Part shown: in pieces, positions 21,666 to 28,340 of the stretch
How positions within the stretch are numbered: the first letter of the stretch is position 1
How the letters are laid out: each line of letters begins with the position of its first letter
From: HO2-45-28 sp964574495
GTDB lineage: Bacteria > Patescibacteriota > Minisyncoccia > HO2-45-28
Reading direction: 5' to 3'
Assembly: GCA_964574495.1 (NCBI GenBank)
Contig: CAZNNT010000004.1
Span: forward strand, 1-34,206
DNA: 34,206 nt
Notes under the pieces: generated by a model
Databases searched by the model: none
What the model saw: only the letters and a program-made list of their open reading frames with translations
What the model was told of the DNA's origin: nothing
Made by a program: the position numbers and the translations under genes

Positions 21666-23771
21666 TTACTTTTTGCGGCCTTCCTTTATAAGTTCGGCGA
21701 CATTTACCGGCACAATTTCATAATGCGAAAATTCCATAGTATAAGTCGCGCGGCCTTCGGTCATTGAACGCAAATTGGTGACATAGCCGAACATTTCGCC
21801 CAAAGGCACTTTAGCGTCAATGACTTTGTTATTGTAACGCTCGGACATTTTTTCAATGCGGCCGCGTTTGCTTGACAGGTCGCCCGTCACTTCGCCGAGA
21901 AAATTTTCCGGAGTTATAACTTCAACCGACATTATCGGCTCAAGCAAAACCGGCTTGGCGCGCCTGACGGCTTCTTGCAGAGCCATTGAGCCCGCGATTT
22001 TGAAAGCGGCTTCCGACGAATCAACCTCGTGGAAAGACCCGTCATAAAGCGTTGCTTTAACATCAATTAAAGGGAAACCCGCGATAACGCCTCGGTCCAT
22101 CGCTTCTTTGACGCCTTTTTCAACCGCCGGAATGAATTCTTGCGGAATAATGCCGCCTTTAATGGCATTGGCGAATTCAAAGCCGGCGCCGCGTTTGAGC
22201 GGCTCAACTTTAATCCAGGTATGGCCGTATTGCCCCCGTCCTCCCGACTGTCTGATATATTTTCCTTCGGCTTCGGCTTTGGCCTGAATGGTTTCTTTGT
22301 ACGCCACCTGCGGACGGCCGACATTGGCTTCAACTTTGAATTCTCGGCGCATTCGGTCAACCAAAACTTCCAGGTGCAATTCGCCCATGCCGGAAATTAT
22401 GGTTTCCATTGTCTCCGGGTCGGCTTTGATTCTGAAAGTCGGGTCTTCGTCGGCAAGCCGCCTCAAGGCCAAACCCATTTTTTCTTGGTCGGCCTTGGTT
22501 TTGGGCTCAATTCTTACCGAAACCACGGATTCGGGCACCTCAATTTTTTCAAGAATAATCGGATGGTCGGGGTCGGACAATGTGTCGCCGGTGCGGGTAT
22601 TTTTCAAACCCACTATGGCGCCTATGCCGCCGGTGTATATTTCTTTTACTTCTTCCCTGTGGTTCGCGTGCATTCTCAATATTCGTCCGATTCTTTCTTT
22701 GTCGCCAGATGCGACATTCAAAACATATGAACCGGCATTCAGTGTTCCGGAATAGACCCTAAAATAAGTGAGTTGTCCCACATACGGGTCGGTCTGCAGT
22801 TTAAAGGCCAGGGCCGCGAAGGGTTGATTGTCCTCCGGCAAACGGGTAAGTTTTTCTCCGCTTTCGGGGTCAGTCCCTTCAACCGGCGGCAAATCAGCGG
22901 GCGACGGCAGATAATCAACAACCGCGTCAAGCAAAATTTGCACCCCCTTATTTTTTAAAGCCGAACCGCAAAGAACCGGCACCAATTTATATTCTATGGT
23001 CGCCTTTCTTAAGGCCGCTTTCAATTTATCAATATCTATTTCCCGGCCTTCAAGATATTCGGCTGTAAGATTGTCGTCGGTTTCGGCTATTTTTTCAACG
23101 GTTTGGGTCCTCCATTTTTTTAATTCGTTTTGGTATTTTTCCGGGACCTCTTCAACGCGAAGGGTCTGCCCGTGTTCACCTTCAAAATAATACGCTTTTC
23201 CGGTTAAGACATTTATAATGCCCTCAAAACCGGATTCAAGACCCATGGGAAAAGTCACCACTACGGCGTTCGGAGTAAGGCGCTCCCTTATGGAGGCCAA
23301 ACTCTTTTCAAAAGACGCTCCCATCCGGTCAAGTTTATTGATAAAACACAGCCGCGGAACTTTATATTTGTCGGCTTGGCGCCAGACGGTTTCTGACTGC
23401 GGCTCAACTCCGGCCACGCCGTCAAAAACCACAATCCCTCCGTCAAGCACGCGTAAAGACCTCTGAACTTCAATGGTAAAATCAATGTGGCCCGGAGTGT
23501 CTATAATGTTGATCCTATGTTTTTTGGTTTCGTCGGTTAAAGCGTAAGTCGGAGTCCAAAAAGCGGTGGTGGCGGCGGCCGTTATGGTAATGCCTCGTTC
23601 TTTTTCCTGCTCCATCCAGTCCATAATCGCCTCGCCTTCGTGGACTTCGCCGATTTTATGGGAAATGCCGGTATAAAATAAAATCCGCTCGGAAACCGTG
23701 GTCTTTCCGGCGTCAATATGGGCGATTATTCCGATATCTCTTGTCTTTTCAATAGGAAAATCCCTGGCCAT
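21666..23771 (-). CDS. fusA: Elongation factor G
   Basis: A 701-aa translational GTPase that drives ribosomal translocation. G1 is AHIDAGKTT (17-25), G2 the ERGITI block, G3 DTPGHIDF and G4 NKLDR. Domains II-V are complete, including GMGELHLEV and the C-terminal EMFGYVTNLRSMTEGRATYTMEF. Length is normal (E. coli 704 aa). It is the last gene of the str operon here, after rpsL, rpsG and a 280-aa unknown protein; tuf does not follow. No SD is apparent. The stop codon lies in the AT-rich inverted repeat described above. Confidence 0.99.
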   Translation of the reverse strand: MARDFPIEKTRDIGIIAHIDAGKTTVSERILFYTGISHKIGEVHEGEAIMDWMEQEKERGITITAAATTAFWTPTYALTDETKKHRINIIDTPGHIDFTIEVQRSLRVLDGGIVVFDGVAGVEPQSETVWRQADKYKVPRLCFINKLDRMGASFEKSLASIRERLTPNAVVVTFPMGLESGFEGIINVLTGKAYYFEGEHGQTLRVEEVPEKYQNELKKWRTQTVEKIAETDDNLTAEYLEGREIDIDKLKAALRKATIEYKLVPVLCGSALKNKGVQILLDAVVDYLPSPADLPPVEGTDPESGEKLTRLPEDNQPFAALAFKLQTDPYVGQLTYFRVYSGTLNAGSYVLNVASGDKERIGRILRMHANHREEVKEIYTGGIGAIVGLKNTRTGDTLSDPDHPIILEKIEVPESVVSVRIEPKTKADQEKMGLALRRLADEDPTFRIKADPETMETIISGMGELHLEVLVDRMRREFKVEANVGRPQVAYKETIQAKAEAEGKYIRQSGGRGQYGHTWIKVEPLKRGAGFEFANAIKGGIIPQEFIPAVEKGVKEAMDRGVIAGFPLIDVKATLYDGSFHEVDSSEAAFKIAGSMALQEAVRRAKPVLLEPIMSVEVITPENFLGEVTGDLSSKRGRIEKMSERYNNKVIDAKVPLGEMFGYVTNLRSMTEGRATYTMEFSHYEIVPVNVAELIKEGRKK

Positions 23772-23785
23772 AAATAAAACGAGTA

Positions 23786-24628
23786 TTAATTTGTTTCTTT
23801 ATTTTTATTTTTCTCCAGTTTTTCTTTCTGGTATCGCCTTTCAAAATCTTCATACGCTTCGCGATGCGCCTTAGAACCGGGTTCATGAAATTGAAGAAGT
23901 TTGCGTCTTAATCCGGGCCATTCTGGCCCCGCCTGTCTTTTCAAATATTCTTCACCTTCCTTGGCTAATGCTTTTTCGTCTTCCGGAAGGGTCTCCGGTT
24001 CTTCTTTCGGGGGAACTTCGCCTTCAGGAACAGCGCGCTCTTCTTCCTTTTTGAGAGCATCTGCCTGGCGTTTGTTCATTATTTCTTTTTCAAAACGCTT
24101 TTTAATAACTTCTCTCGGCCCTTCAAAGGGATAAACGCCCGACTGACTGCCAATCGGAATTCCCAAACCATTATAATATCGCGCTTCCAATTCATAGGCG
24201 TAGCCAATAAATTCGGCCAAATTGAACGCTCTTTTTAGTTCGCCCGTCTTTACCCTAAAATCCATCTCCAGTGTAAACCATTCTCTAAAAATCCCCGGCT
24301 CTTTTAAGGCGTCGCTTTTTGATTTGTACGATTTAAACAAATCTCGCTCTTTTTTATCATACTCATCGCGTAAATCACCATACTCTTTGTCTATTTCATT
24401 TTTGCCCGGCTCACTATATTCAATATCTACTGCCTGTAAAACCATTTCCATCATTTCTTGAAAATTTTCCTCCTCGAGTTTCTTTCCAAGTTCCTCATCA
24501 CTCCAAAAACGCTCAACTTCTTTGGGGTCTTCGTAGAGTTTACGTAAATATTCACGTCTCAACGGCGGAATTACGGATTCATCCCATGGAACAGGTTTTT
24601 CAAATCGCGGTTCTTGTTCAATCCCCAT
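23786..24628 (-). CDS. Charged helical protein inserted in the str operon, unknown function
   Basis: A 280-aa soluble protein with very high Glu/Lys content. It begins MGIEQEPRFEKPVPWDES and has predicted long helices throughout, a Pro/Glu-rich low-complexity segment at about 198-222 (VPEGEVPPKEEPETLPEDE), and a basic/coiled C-terminal end. No motif known to me is present, and no signal or membrane segment. It sits between rpsG (9 nt gap) and fusA (14 nt gap), where other bacteria have nothing, so it is translated in step with ribosomal genes. A ribosome-related role is only a suggestion from position. Confidence 0.7.
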   Translation of the reverse strand: MGIEQEPRFEKPVPWDESVIPPLRREYLRKLYEDPKEVERFWSDEELGKKLEEENFQEMMEMVLQAVDIEYSEPGKNEIDKEYGDLRDEYDKKERDLFKSYKSKSDALKEPGIFREWFTLEMDFRVKTGELKRAFNLAEFIGYAYELEARYYNGLGIPIGSQSGVYPFEGPREVIKKRFEKEIMNKRQADALKKEEERAVPEGEVPPKEEPETLPEDEKALAKEGEEYLKRQAGPEWPGLRRKLLQFHEPGSKAHREAYEDFERRYQKEKLEKNKNKETN

Positions 24629-24637
24629 AAATTAAAA

Positions 24638-25105
24638 TTACCATGCAAAGTGAGCGAAGGCGCGGTTGGCTTCGGCCATCTTGTGGGTATCCTCTTTTTT
24701 CTTAACCGCGGCTCCCTCGTTTTTAGAAGCCAAAACCAGCTCTTCGGCCAGCTTGACCGATGTCGGCTGGCCTTTTTTGGCTTCGGTTGCTTTAATCAGC
24801 CAGCGCATCGCGAGCGCGAGACGCCTTTCCGGCCTGACTTCGCGCGGAACCTGATAATTCGCGCCTCCCACGCGGCGCGATCTGACCTCCAAAGACGGCG
24901 AAATGTTTTGAATGGCCTCGTCCAAAAGAGCCGCCGGTTCTTTTTTGGTTTTTTGGGCGGCCAAATCCAGGGCGTCATAGACAATTTTCCTGGCTACATT
25001 TTTCTTGCCCGAGCGCATTACTTGGTTGATAAGTTTTGAAACCACGATTGACCCGTAGCGGTAATCGGGTTCAACAGTTGTTTTTATTTTTGCTTTCCTT
25101 CTCAT
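24638..25105 (-). CDS. rpsG: 30S ribosomal protein S7
   Basis: A 155-aa primary 16S rRNA-binding protein that nucleates the small-subunit head. Typical segments are DYRYGSIVVSKLINQVMRSGKKNVARKIVYDAL, SLEVRSRRVGGANYQVPREVRPERRLALAMRWL and the C-terminal HKMAEANRAFAHFAW. Length is normal. It overlaps the rpsL stop by four bases (ATGA), the usual str operon coupling. Confidence 0.99.
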   Translation of the reverse strand: MRRKAKIKTTVEPDYRYGSIVVSKLINQVMRSGKKNVARKIVYDALDLAAQKTKKEPAALLDEAIQNISPSLEVRSRRVGGANYQVPREVRPERRLALAMRWLIKATEAKKGQPTSVKLAEELVLASKNEGAAVKKKEDTHKMAEANRAFAHFAW

Positions 25106-25524
25106 ATATTTTGTTTTTTCGGCCTCTTGGCTCCGTACTTGCTTCTTTGCTGTTTGCGGCCTTCAACGCCGGCGGTGTCCAAAATTCCGCGGACAATGTG
25201 ATAACGAACGCCGGGCAAATCCTTCACCCTGCCGCCGCGAATCACCACCACCGAGTGTTCCTGCAGGTTATGGCCTTCTCCGGGGATGTAAGCCGTAACT
25301 TCCATACCATTGGTAAGACGGACCCTGGCCACTTTTCGGAGAGCCGAGTTCGGCTTTTTGGGCGTTACGGTGGTGACTTTGATGCAAACGCCGCGCTTGA
25401 AAGACGAGGGATAAAAAACAGGCCTGTTTTTCTTAACATTAAAACCGCGCCGCAAAGCCACGGCTCTTGATTTCTTTTTTAAGGGCTTGCGGCCCTTCTT
25501 TACCAACTGATTAAATGTCGGCAT
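25102..25524 (-). CDS. rpsL: 30S ribosomal protein S12 with internal insertion
   Basis: A 140-aa decoding-site protein; bacterial S12 is usually ~124 aa. The start PTFNQLVKKGRKPLKKKSRAVAL and the long core (TPKKPNSALRKVARVRLTNG, YIPGEGHNLQEHSVV, RGGRVKDLPGVRYHI) are canonical. The Lys residues corresponding to E. coli Lys42 (TPKKPNS) and Lys87 (GGRVKDLPG) are wild-type, so no streptomycin-resistance change is seen. An extra ~15 residues (RRGFNVKKNRPVFYPSS) precede the FKRGVC strand. It heads the str operon here. Confidence 0.98.
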   Translation of the reverse strand: MPTFNQLVKKGRKPLKKKSRAVALRRGFNVKKNRPVFYPSSFKRGVCIKVTTVTPKKPNSALRKVARVRLTNGMEVTAYIPGEGHNLQEHSVVVIRGGRVKDLPGVRYHIVRGILDTAGVEGRKQQRSKYGAKRPKKQNI

Positions 25525-25613
25525 AAAAGTAAATGTATTTTAACTTTTAAATCCGCGATAGTCAAATCAAACGGCCTCCCGCGAAGGCATTTTATAAGCG
25601 CGCCAAAAACAAC

Positions 25614-26231
25614 TTAAAACAACGCTAAACCGGTTATAAAATGAAACGCCCACAGCACCAAGGGAAAAATAAGCCGGAAAAAGAAAAATATGAAAAATAA
25701 AAGAAGAATCAACCCCCATTTTTCAAAAAAATATTCAATTTCGGGCCAGCGCCGGCGTATCAGGGTAAAAAATATTTTTGAGCCGTCAAGCGGCGGAATC
25801 GGTATCAAATTGAAAAAAGCAAGCAGCAGATTAATAAAAACTATGAGCGAAAGCGCTTGGGTAAAAGCTGGAGAGGCCGGCCAAAAAGCGAAGCGCAAAA
25901 TAAGCCCGAACACCAAAGCCACGGCAATATTTGAGCCGGGACCGGCCGCCGCCACCAAAGCGGAACCCCAGCGCTGATTTTTCAGATTATAAGGATTGTA
26001 AGGCACGGGCTTGGCCCAGCCGAAAATAAATCCGCCCAAAAGATAGGTAATAACCGGGAGAAGAACCGATCCAAAAGGGTCAAGGTGTTTTAACGGATTA
26101 AGAGTGAGGCGCCCTTCGTGTTTGGCTGTGGGGTCGCCCAAAGAATAAGCGACATAGCCGTGGGAAACCTCGTGAACCACCACCGACATTATTAAAATCA
26201 AAACGGAAAAAATGAAATCAACCGCTTGCAT
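25614..26231 (-). CDS. Site-2 protease family membrane metallopeptidase (M50, YwhC-like)
   Basis: A 205-aa polytopic membrane protease with the zinc motif HEVSH (HExxH, residues ~21-25) in the first helix and the second metal motif NLIPIPPLDGSK near residue 145, which provides the Asp ligand. About five helices are predicted. The loop GDPTAKHEGRLTLNPLKHLDPFGS is highly typical of the short YwhC/FtsH-independent S2P subgroup. No PDZ domain is present. Family members cut membrane-embedded substrates such as anti-sigma factors. It is divergent from rpmB with a 30-nt gap. Confidence 0.93.
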   Translation of the reverse strand: MQAVDFIFSVLILIMSVVVHEVSHGYVAYSLGDPTAKHEGRLTLNPLKHLDPFGSVLLPVITYLLGGFIFGWAKPVPYNPYNLKNQRWGSALVAAAGPGSNIAVALVFGLILRFAFWPASPAFTQALSLIVFINLLLAFFNLIPIPPLDGSKIFFTLIRRRWPEIEYFFEKWGLILLLFFIFFFFRLIFPLVLWAFHFITGLALF

Positions 26232-26261
26232 AGATATTATTTTTTATGATAGCATATTGTA

Positions 26262-26501
26262 ATGAAAAAATGCGCGATTTGCGGCAAAGGTTCACGTATG
26301 GGTGGGAAAAGAAATCTTTTGCGCGGCAAATACAACCCGACTAAAACCCTAAGAAAAAAACCCAATCTGCAATGGGCGCGCTTGCCCGTTGGAGCTTTAC
26401 TCGCCCGGCGTAGCCTTGGCGTAGCGGGGGCGAAGGCAGGGCTTCCCGATGGCAAAAGGGTTTTAGTTTGCACGAAGTGTATTAAAAAATTGTATAAGTA
26501 A
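26262..26501 (+). CDS. rpmB: 50S ribosomal protein L28 with repeat-derived insertion
   Basis: A 79-aa ribosomal protein. The L28 signature MKKCAICGKGSRMGGKRNLLRGKYNPT...KKPNLQ, the closing strand GKRVLVCTKCIKKLYK and the four-cysteine zinc pattern (C4, C7 and C71, C74) are intact. Between them an extra ~22-25 residues (ARLPVGALLARRSLGVAGA...) come from a GC-rich repeat carrying two copies of GGCGTAGC. The insert keeps the frame, so the gene probably still functions with an extended loop. No SD; a TATGAT box occurs only ~20 nt upstream of the ATG, suggesting a very short leader. Confidence 0.9.
   Translation: MKKCAICGKGSRMGGKRNLLRGKYNPTKTLRKKPNLQWARLPVGALLARRSLGVAGAKAGLPDGKRVLVCTKCIKKLYK
26401..26441 (+). 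repeat. GC-rich repeat embedded in rpmB
   Basis: GGCGTAGCC (26407-26415), TT, GGCGTAGCG (26418-26426) form a direct repeat, followed by GGGGCGAAGGC. I recall similar GGCTACGCC-AA-GGCTACGCC elements dispersed in Parcubacteria genomes; this should be checked by search. Confidence 0.6.
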
Positions 26502-26503
26502 CC

Positions 26504-26521
26504 CGCCCGCTGCGGCGGGCA
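26504..26521. repeat. Short GC hairpin after rpmB
   Basis: GCCCGC (26505-26510) and GCGGGC (26515-26520) form a 6-bp stem with a 4-nt loop, 4 nt after the rpmB stop. No T-run follows, so it is a dispersed-type GC repeat more than a classic terminator. Confidence 0.5.
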
Positions 26522-26525
26522 AAGG

Positions 26526-26561
26526 CGGGGTGTAGTATACCGGCAGTACGCATGCATGGGG
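26526..26561 (+). pseudogene. 5' half of a tRNA-Pro(GGG), truncated at the anticodon loop
   Basis: These 36 bases equal the first 36 bases of the complete tRNA-Pro at 26652 except for one base in the D loop (C for T). Similarity ends inside the anticodon loop after GGGG. A perfect 12-bp hairpin (GTGAAGCGCGAA / TTCGCGCTTCAC, 26562-26589) follows directly. Confidence 0.85.
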
Positions 26562-26589
26562 GTGAAGCGCGAAGATATTCGCGCTTCAC

Positions 26590-26639
26590 GGGATTACTTC
26601 TTCTTAATATAAACAATAAAAGTAATCCCTGGCTTTTTT
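26590..26639 (+). terminator. Terminator-like hairpin between tRNA-Pro half and tRNA-Pro
   Basis: A 10-bp stem GGGATTACTT / AAGTAATCCC (26590-26599 with 26620-26629) has a 20-nt loop and is followed by TGGC and TTTTTT (26634-26639). Confidence 0.7.
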
Positions 26640-26651
26640 GAGTTATTTGGT

Positions 26652-26725
26652 CGGGGTGTAGTATACCGGTAGTACGCATGCATGGGGTGCATGTAGACCG
26701 GGTTCGATTCCCGGCACCCCGACCA
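26652..26725 (+). tRNA. tRNA-Pro(GGG)
   Basis: A full cloverleaf: acceptor CGGGGTG/CACCCCG, 4-bp D stem, anticodon stem CATGC/GCATG with loop ATGGGGT (anticodon GGG), T arm CCGGG-TTCGATT-CCCGG, discriminator A and an encoded CCA. The flanks AGTTATTTGGT and ACCAGATAACT are complementary and would extend the acceptor stem in the precursor. Partial copies lie on both sides. Confidence 0.92.
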
Positions 26726-26739
26726 GATAACTGAAAAAG

Positions 26740-26774
26740 ATGTAGACCGGGTTCGATTCCCGGCACCCCGACCA
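26740..26774 (+). pseudogene. 3' half of tRNA-Pro, duplicate
   Basis: These 35 bases are identical to the last 35 bases (variable loop, T arm, acceptor and CCA) of the complete tRNA-Pro that ends 14 bases earlier. A lone tRNA 3' half is the usual scar of an integrase att site or of an unequal duplication. Confidence 0.9.
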
Positions 26775-26832
26775 AGTTAGAAAAGCGCGAGGAATTTGAC
26801 TATTTTATATCGCGTTTAAAATCTTTGCCACT

Positions 26833-26880
26833 GAAAAGAGAAAGGCCTCGACCACAGCATTGGATGCCGCAGTCGAGGCC
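26833..26880 (-). terminator. Terminator of the 187-aa gene
   Basis: The outer stem GGCCTCGAC/GTCGAGGCC (26844-26852 with 26872-26880) has a smaller inner pairing and is followed on the minus strand by TTTCTCTTTT. It is 16 nt past the stop. Confidence 0.85.
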
Positions 26881-26896
26881 GTTGGCCGAGCCGAGA

Positions 26897-27460
26897 TCAG
26901 GCGAGCGCATGGGTAGCGGCTCCGATTTTCTGGCTCAACTGTTCGAGCGAGAGCAGAGTTTCCTCGCCCTCATTCGTCCAGAGACGACGCGTGCCGACTT
27001 CGCAGCTGACACGACGCGACTTGTCGCCGCGAGTGAAGGAGAAGATGAGCTTGGGGTTCTTCCTCGAGGGCATCTGAAACGCGATGACCTTGATTCCCGT
27101 CTGCTCGAGCTCCGCCTTCTTCACTTCGGGAAGAAGTTGTGCAAGAAGGTCGTCGCCCTTCTTGATGCGATCCGCGTACTGACCGTCCATCAGGTCGCTG
27201 AGACCATCGGACGGCTTGAAGCGCGGATTGAACGGGCACTCGCGGATGTTGCACTGTCTGCAAACGATACCCTTGACCTTCGACAGGTGGGGCTCTTCCA
27301 ACATCAGTGCACCGCGAGTCCACTCGGCCGTCTTCATTCCCGCGGCTTCGAGTTGCGGGATGAGGACTGTCGCCAAGTAGGGCTGATGATCCTCGGGGAT
27401 GAGACATCCCTTCGGAAAACAGCACGTTTCCAGAACGTTGAACGTTCTTTCAGTTTCCAC
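26897..27460 (-). CDS. Cysteine-rich soluble protein of a self-contained cassette, unknown function
   Basis: A 187-aa protein that I do not recognise. N-terminal cysteines (C13, C14, C19) and the central motif CRQCNIRECPFNPRF (C68, C71, C76) suggest metal binding, possibly zinc or Fe-S. The C-terminal half has a beta-type strand pattern (KVIAFQMPSRKNPKLIFSFTRG). No signal or membrane segment. The start is GTG at 27458-27460 with AGGAG six bases upstream. It has its own consensus promoter, a long-hairpin leader and its own strong terminator. Its GC content is clearly higher than the surroundings, and it lies directly beside a tRNA 3' half, so recent acquisition is likely. Long open frames on the other strand across it lack start signals and one runs through the tRNA-Leu, so I treat them as shadows. 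Confidence 0.75.
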   Translation of the reverse strand: METERTFNVLETCCFPKGCLIPEDHQPYLATVLIPQLEAAGMKTAEWTRGALMLEEPHLSKVKGIVCRQCNIRECPFNPRFKPSDGLSDLMDGQYADRIKKGDDLLAQLLPEVKKAELEQTGIKVIAFQMPSRKNPKLIFSFTRGDKSRRVSCEVGTRRLWTNEGEETLLSLEQLSQKIGAATHALA

Positions 27461-27488
27461 GGAATTCTCCTTTCGTTAGGTGTGTTTG

Positions 27489-27555
27489 TTTACTCGATTC
27501 TAGCAACGCATTACATACCTTTTATTAGATACACAATGCGTTGCTATCGAGTAAA
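27489..27555 (-). promoter_or_regulatory. Long leader hairpin of the 187-aa gene
   Basis: Arms TTTACTCGAT + AGCAACGCATT (27489-27498 and 27502-27512, 3-nt bulge) pair perfectly with AATGCGTTGCT + ATCGAGTAAA (27535-27545 and 27546-27555), a 21-bp stem. It lies in the ~145-nt leader, about 20 nt before the SD, and has no U-run. Confidence 0.8.
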
Positions 27556-27610
27556 AGCGTCTATCTCTGCTGTAAAAGAGCTAAATAATCCCGACTGGAT
27601 TACTGCCATC

Positions 27611-27639
27611 AATATAGCATATACGAGCTTGAAAGTCAA
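27611..27639 (-). promoter_or_regulatory. Promoter of the 187-aa gene
   Basis: Minus strand: TTGACT (complement of 27634-27639), 17-nt spacer, TATATT (complement of 27611-27616). The predicted start is near 27604. Confidence 0.75.
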
Positions 27640-27648
27640 GCTCAACAG

Positions 27649-27674
27649 AAAAACCCCCTATTTTAGGGCTTTTT
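27649..27674. terminator. Short terminator downstream of tRNA-Leu
   Basis: CCCTA/TAGGG (27656-27660 with 27664-27668) with a 3-nt loop. T-runs lie on both sides (AAAAA at 27649-27653 for the minus strand, TTTTT at 27670-27674 for the plus), so it may act in both directions. It would end the minus-strand infB-rbfA-tRNA transcript. The sequence 27675-27811 before tRNA-Leu has only a GC hairpin (CCGCC...GGCGG near 27766-27785) and no gene. Confidence 0.5.
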
Positions 27675-27811
27675 CTAGGTTTCTGTATTGGATTAAAAAA
27701 TTTTCTTTTCCCCGAATGCAAAACCGCCAATTCGTTTTTGAGCCCAAAATGCAATACGTTTTGACCGCCGAGCGAAGCGAGGCGGCTGTCTCAAACTTGC
27801 AATTTCCTAAA

Positions 27812-27898
27812 TGGTGCCCGGGGTGGGAGTTGAACCCACATGGTATTGCTACCGACGGATCTTAAGTCCGTTGCGTCTGCCAGTTCCGCCACCCGGGC
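27812..27898 (-). tRNA. tRNA-Leu(UAA)
   Basis: A class II tRNA: acceptor GCCCGGG/CCCGGGC, anticodon stem ACGGA/TCCGT with loop CTTAAGA (anticodon TAA), long variable arm, T arm GTGGG-TTCAACT-CCCAC, and encoded CCA. Confidence 0.95.
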
Positions 27899-27927
27899 AA
27901 TAGTAATTTAAAAAATAAAATTACATG

Positions 27928-27999
27928 AGGCCTGGGCGGGAATCGAACCCGCGTGTAAGGGTTTTGCAGACCCTTGCCTTACCACTTGGCTACCAGGCC
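27928..27999 (-). tRNA. tRNA-Cys(GCA)
   Basis: Acceptor GGCCTGG/CCAGGCC, anticodon stem AGGGT/ACCCT with a loop containing GCA, T arm GCGGG-TTCGATT-CCCGC, discriminator U as required for tRNA-Cys. CCA is not encoded. It begins 6 nt after the rbfA stop and is probably cleaved from the same transcript. Confidence 0.95.
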
Positions 28000-28004
28000 G
28001 TCCG

Positions 28005-28340
28005 TCATTTTTCTTTTTTTAAAATTTCCTCCACTTTCATCCGCGCTTTTTCGCCCTTGTCTATTTTAAACTCAAAAACGGGCATATATTTGATTTTAAA
28101 ACGCTCTTTCATATATTTATAGAATTCTTTTTTGGAATTTTCAAGAGATCTCATGATTTCTTTTTCTCCGTCCTCCGGCCAGACGCTTATAAAAATTTTC
28201 GCCTCTTTAAATCCGGGAGTGATTTCAATTCTTGTCGCCGTAACCAAGACCCCGACGGCATCAATTTCCCGCTTAATAAAGTCCGCCGCGAGTTTTAAAA
28301 TAAGCGAGTGCGCGCGCCCGGCGCGCTTTTGACTTATCAT
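28005..28340 (-). CDS. rbfA: Ribosome-binding factor A
   Basis: A 111-aa KH-fold protein needed for late 30S maturation. The start (RAGRAHSLILKLAADFIKREID), the strand VLVTATRIEITPGFKEAKIFISVWP and the helix LRS-type ENSKKEFYKYMKERFKIKYMPVFEFKID match RbfA. The N-terminal methionine overlaps the infB stop by four bases (ATGA), the classic infB-rbfA coupling. Length is normal. Confidence 0.93.
   Translation of the reverse strand: MISQKRAGRAHSLILKLAADFIKREIDAVGVLVTATRIEITPGFKEAKIFISVWPEDGEKEIMRSLENSKKEFYKYMKERFKIKYMPVFEFKIDKGEKARMKVEEILKKEK

Noticed and set aside
26482..26775. 97-aa minus-strand frame over the tRNA-Pro region
   Set aside because: It is the translated complement of tRNA-Pro copies (repeated CMRT.GILHP phrases), a known false-gene pattern.
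26825..27865. 346-aa open frame on the plus strand
   Set aside because: Covers the 187-aa gene in antisense, its promoter and part of tRNA-Leu; no start signal.
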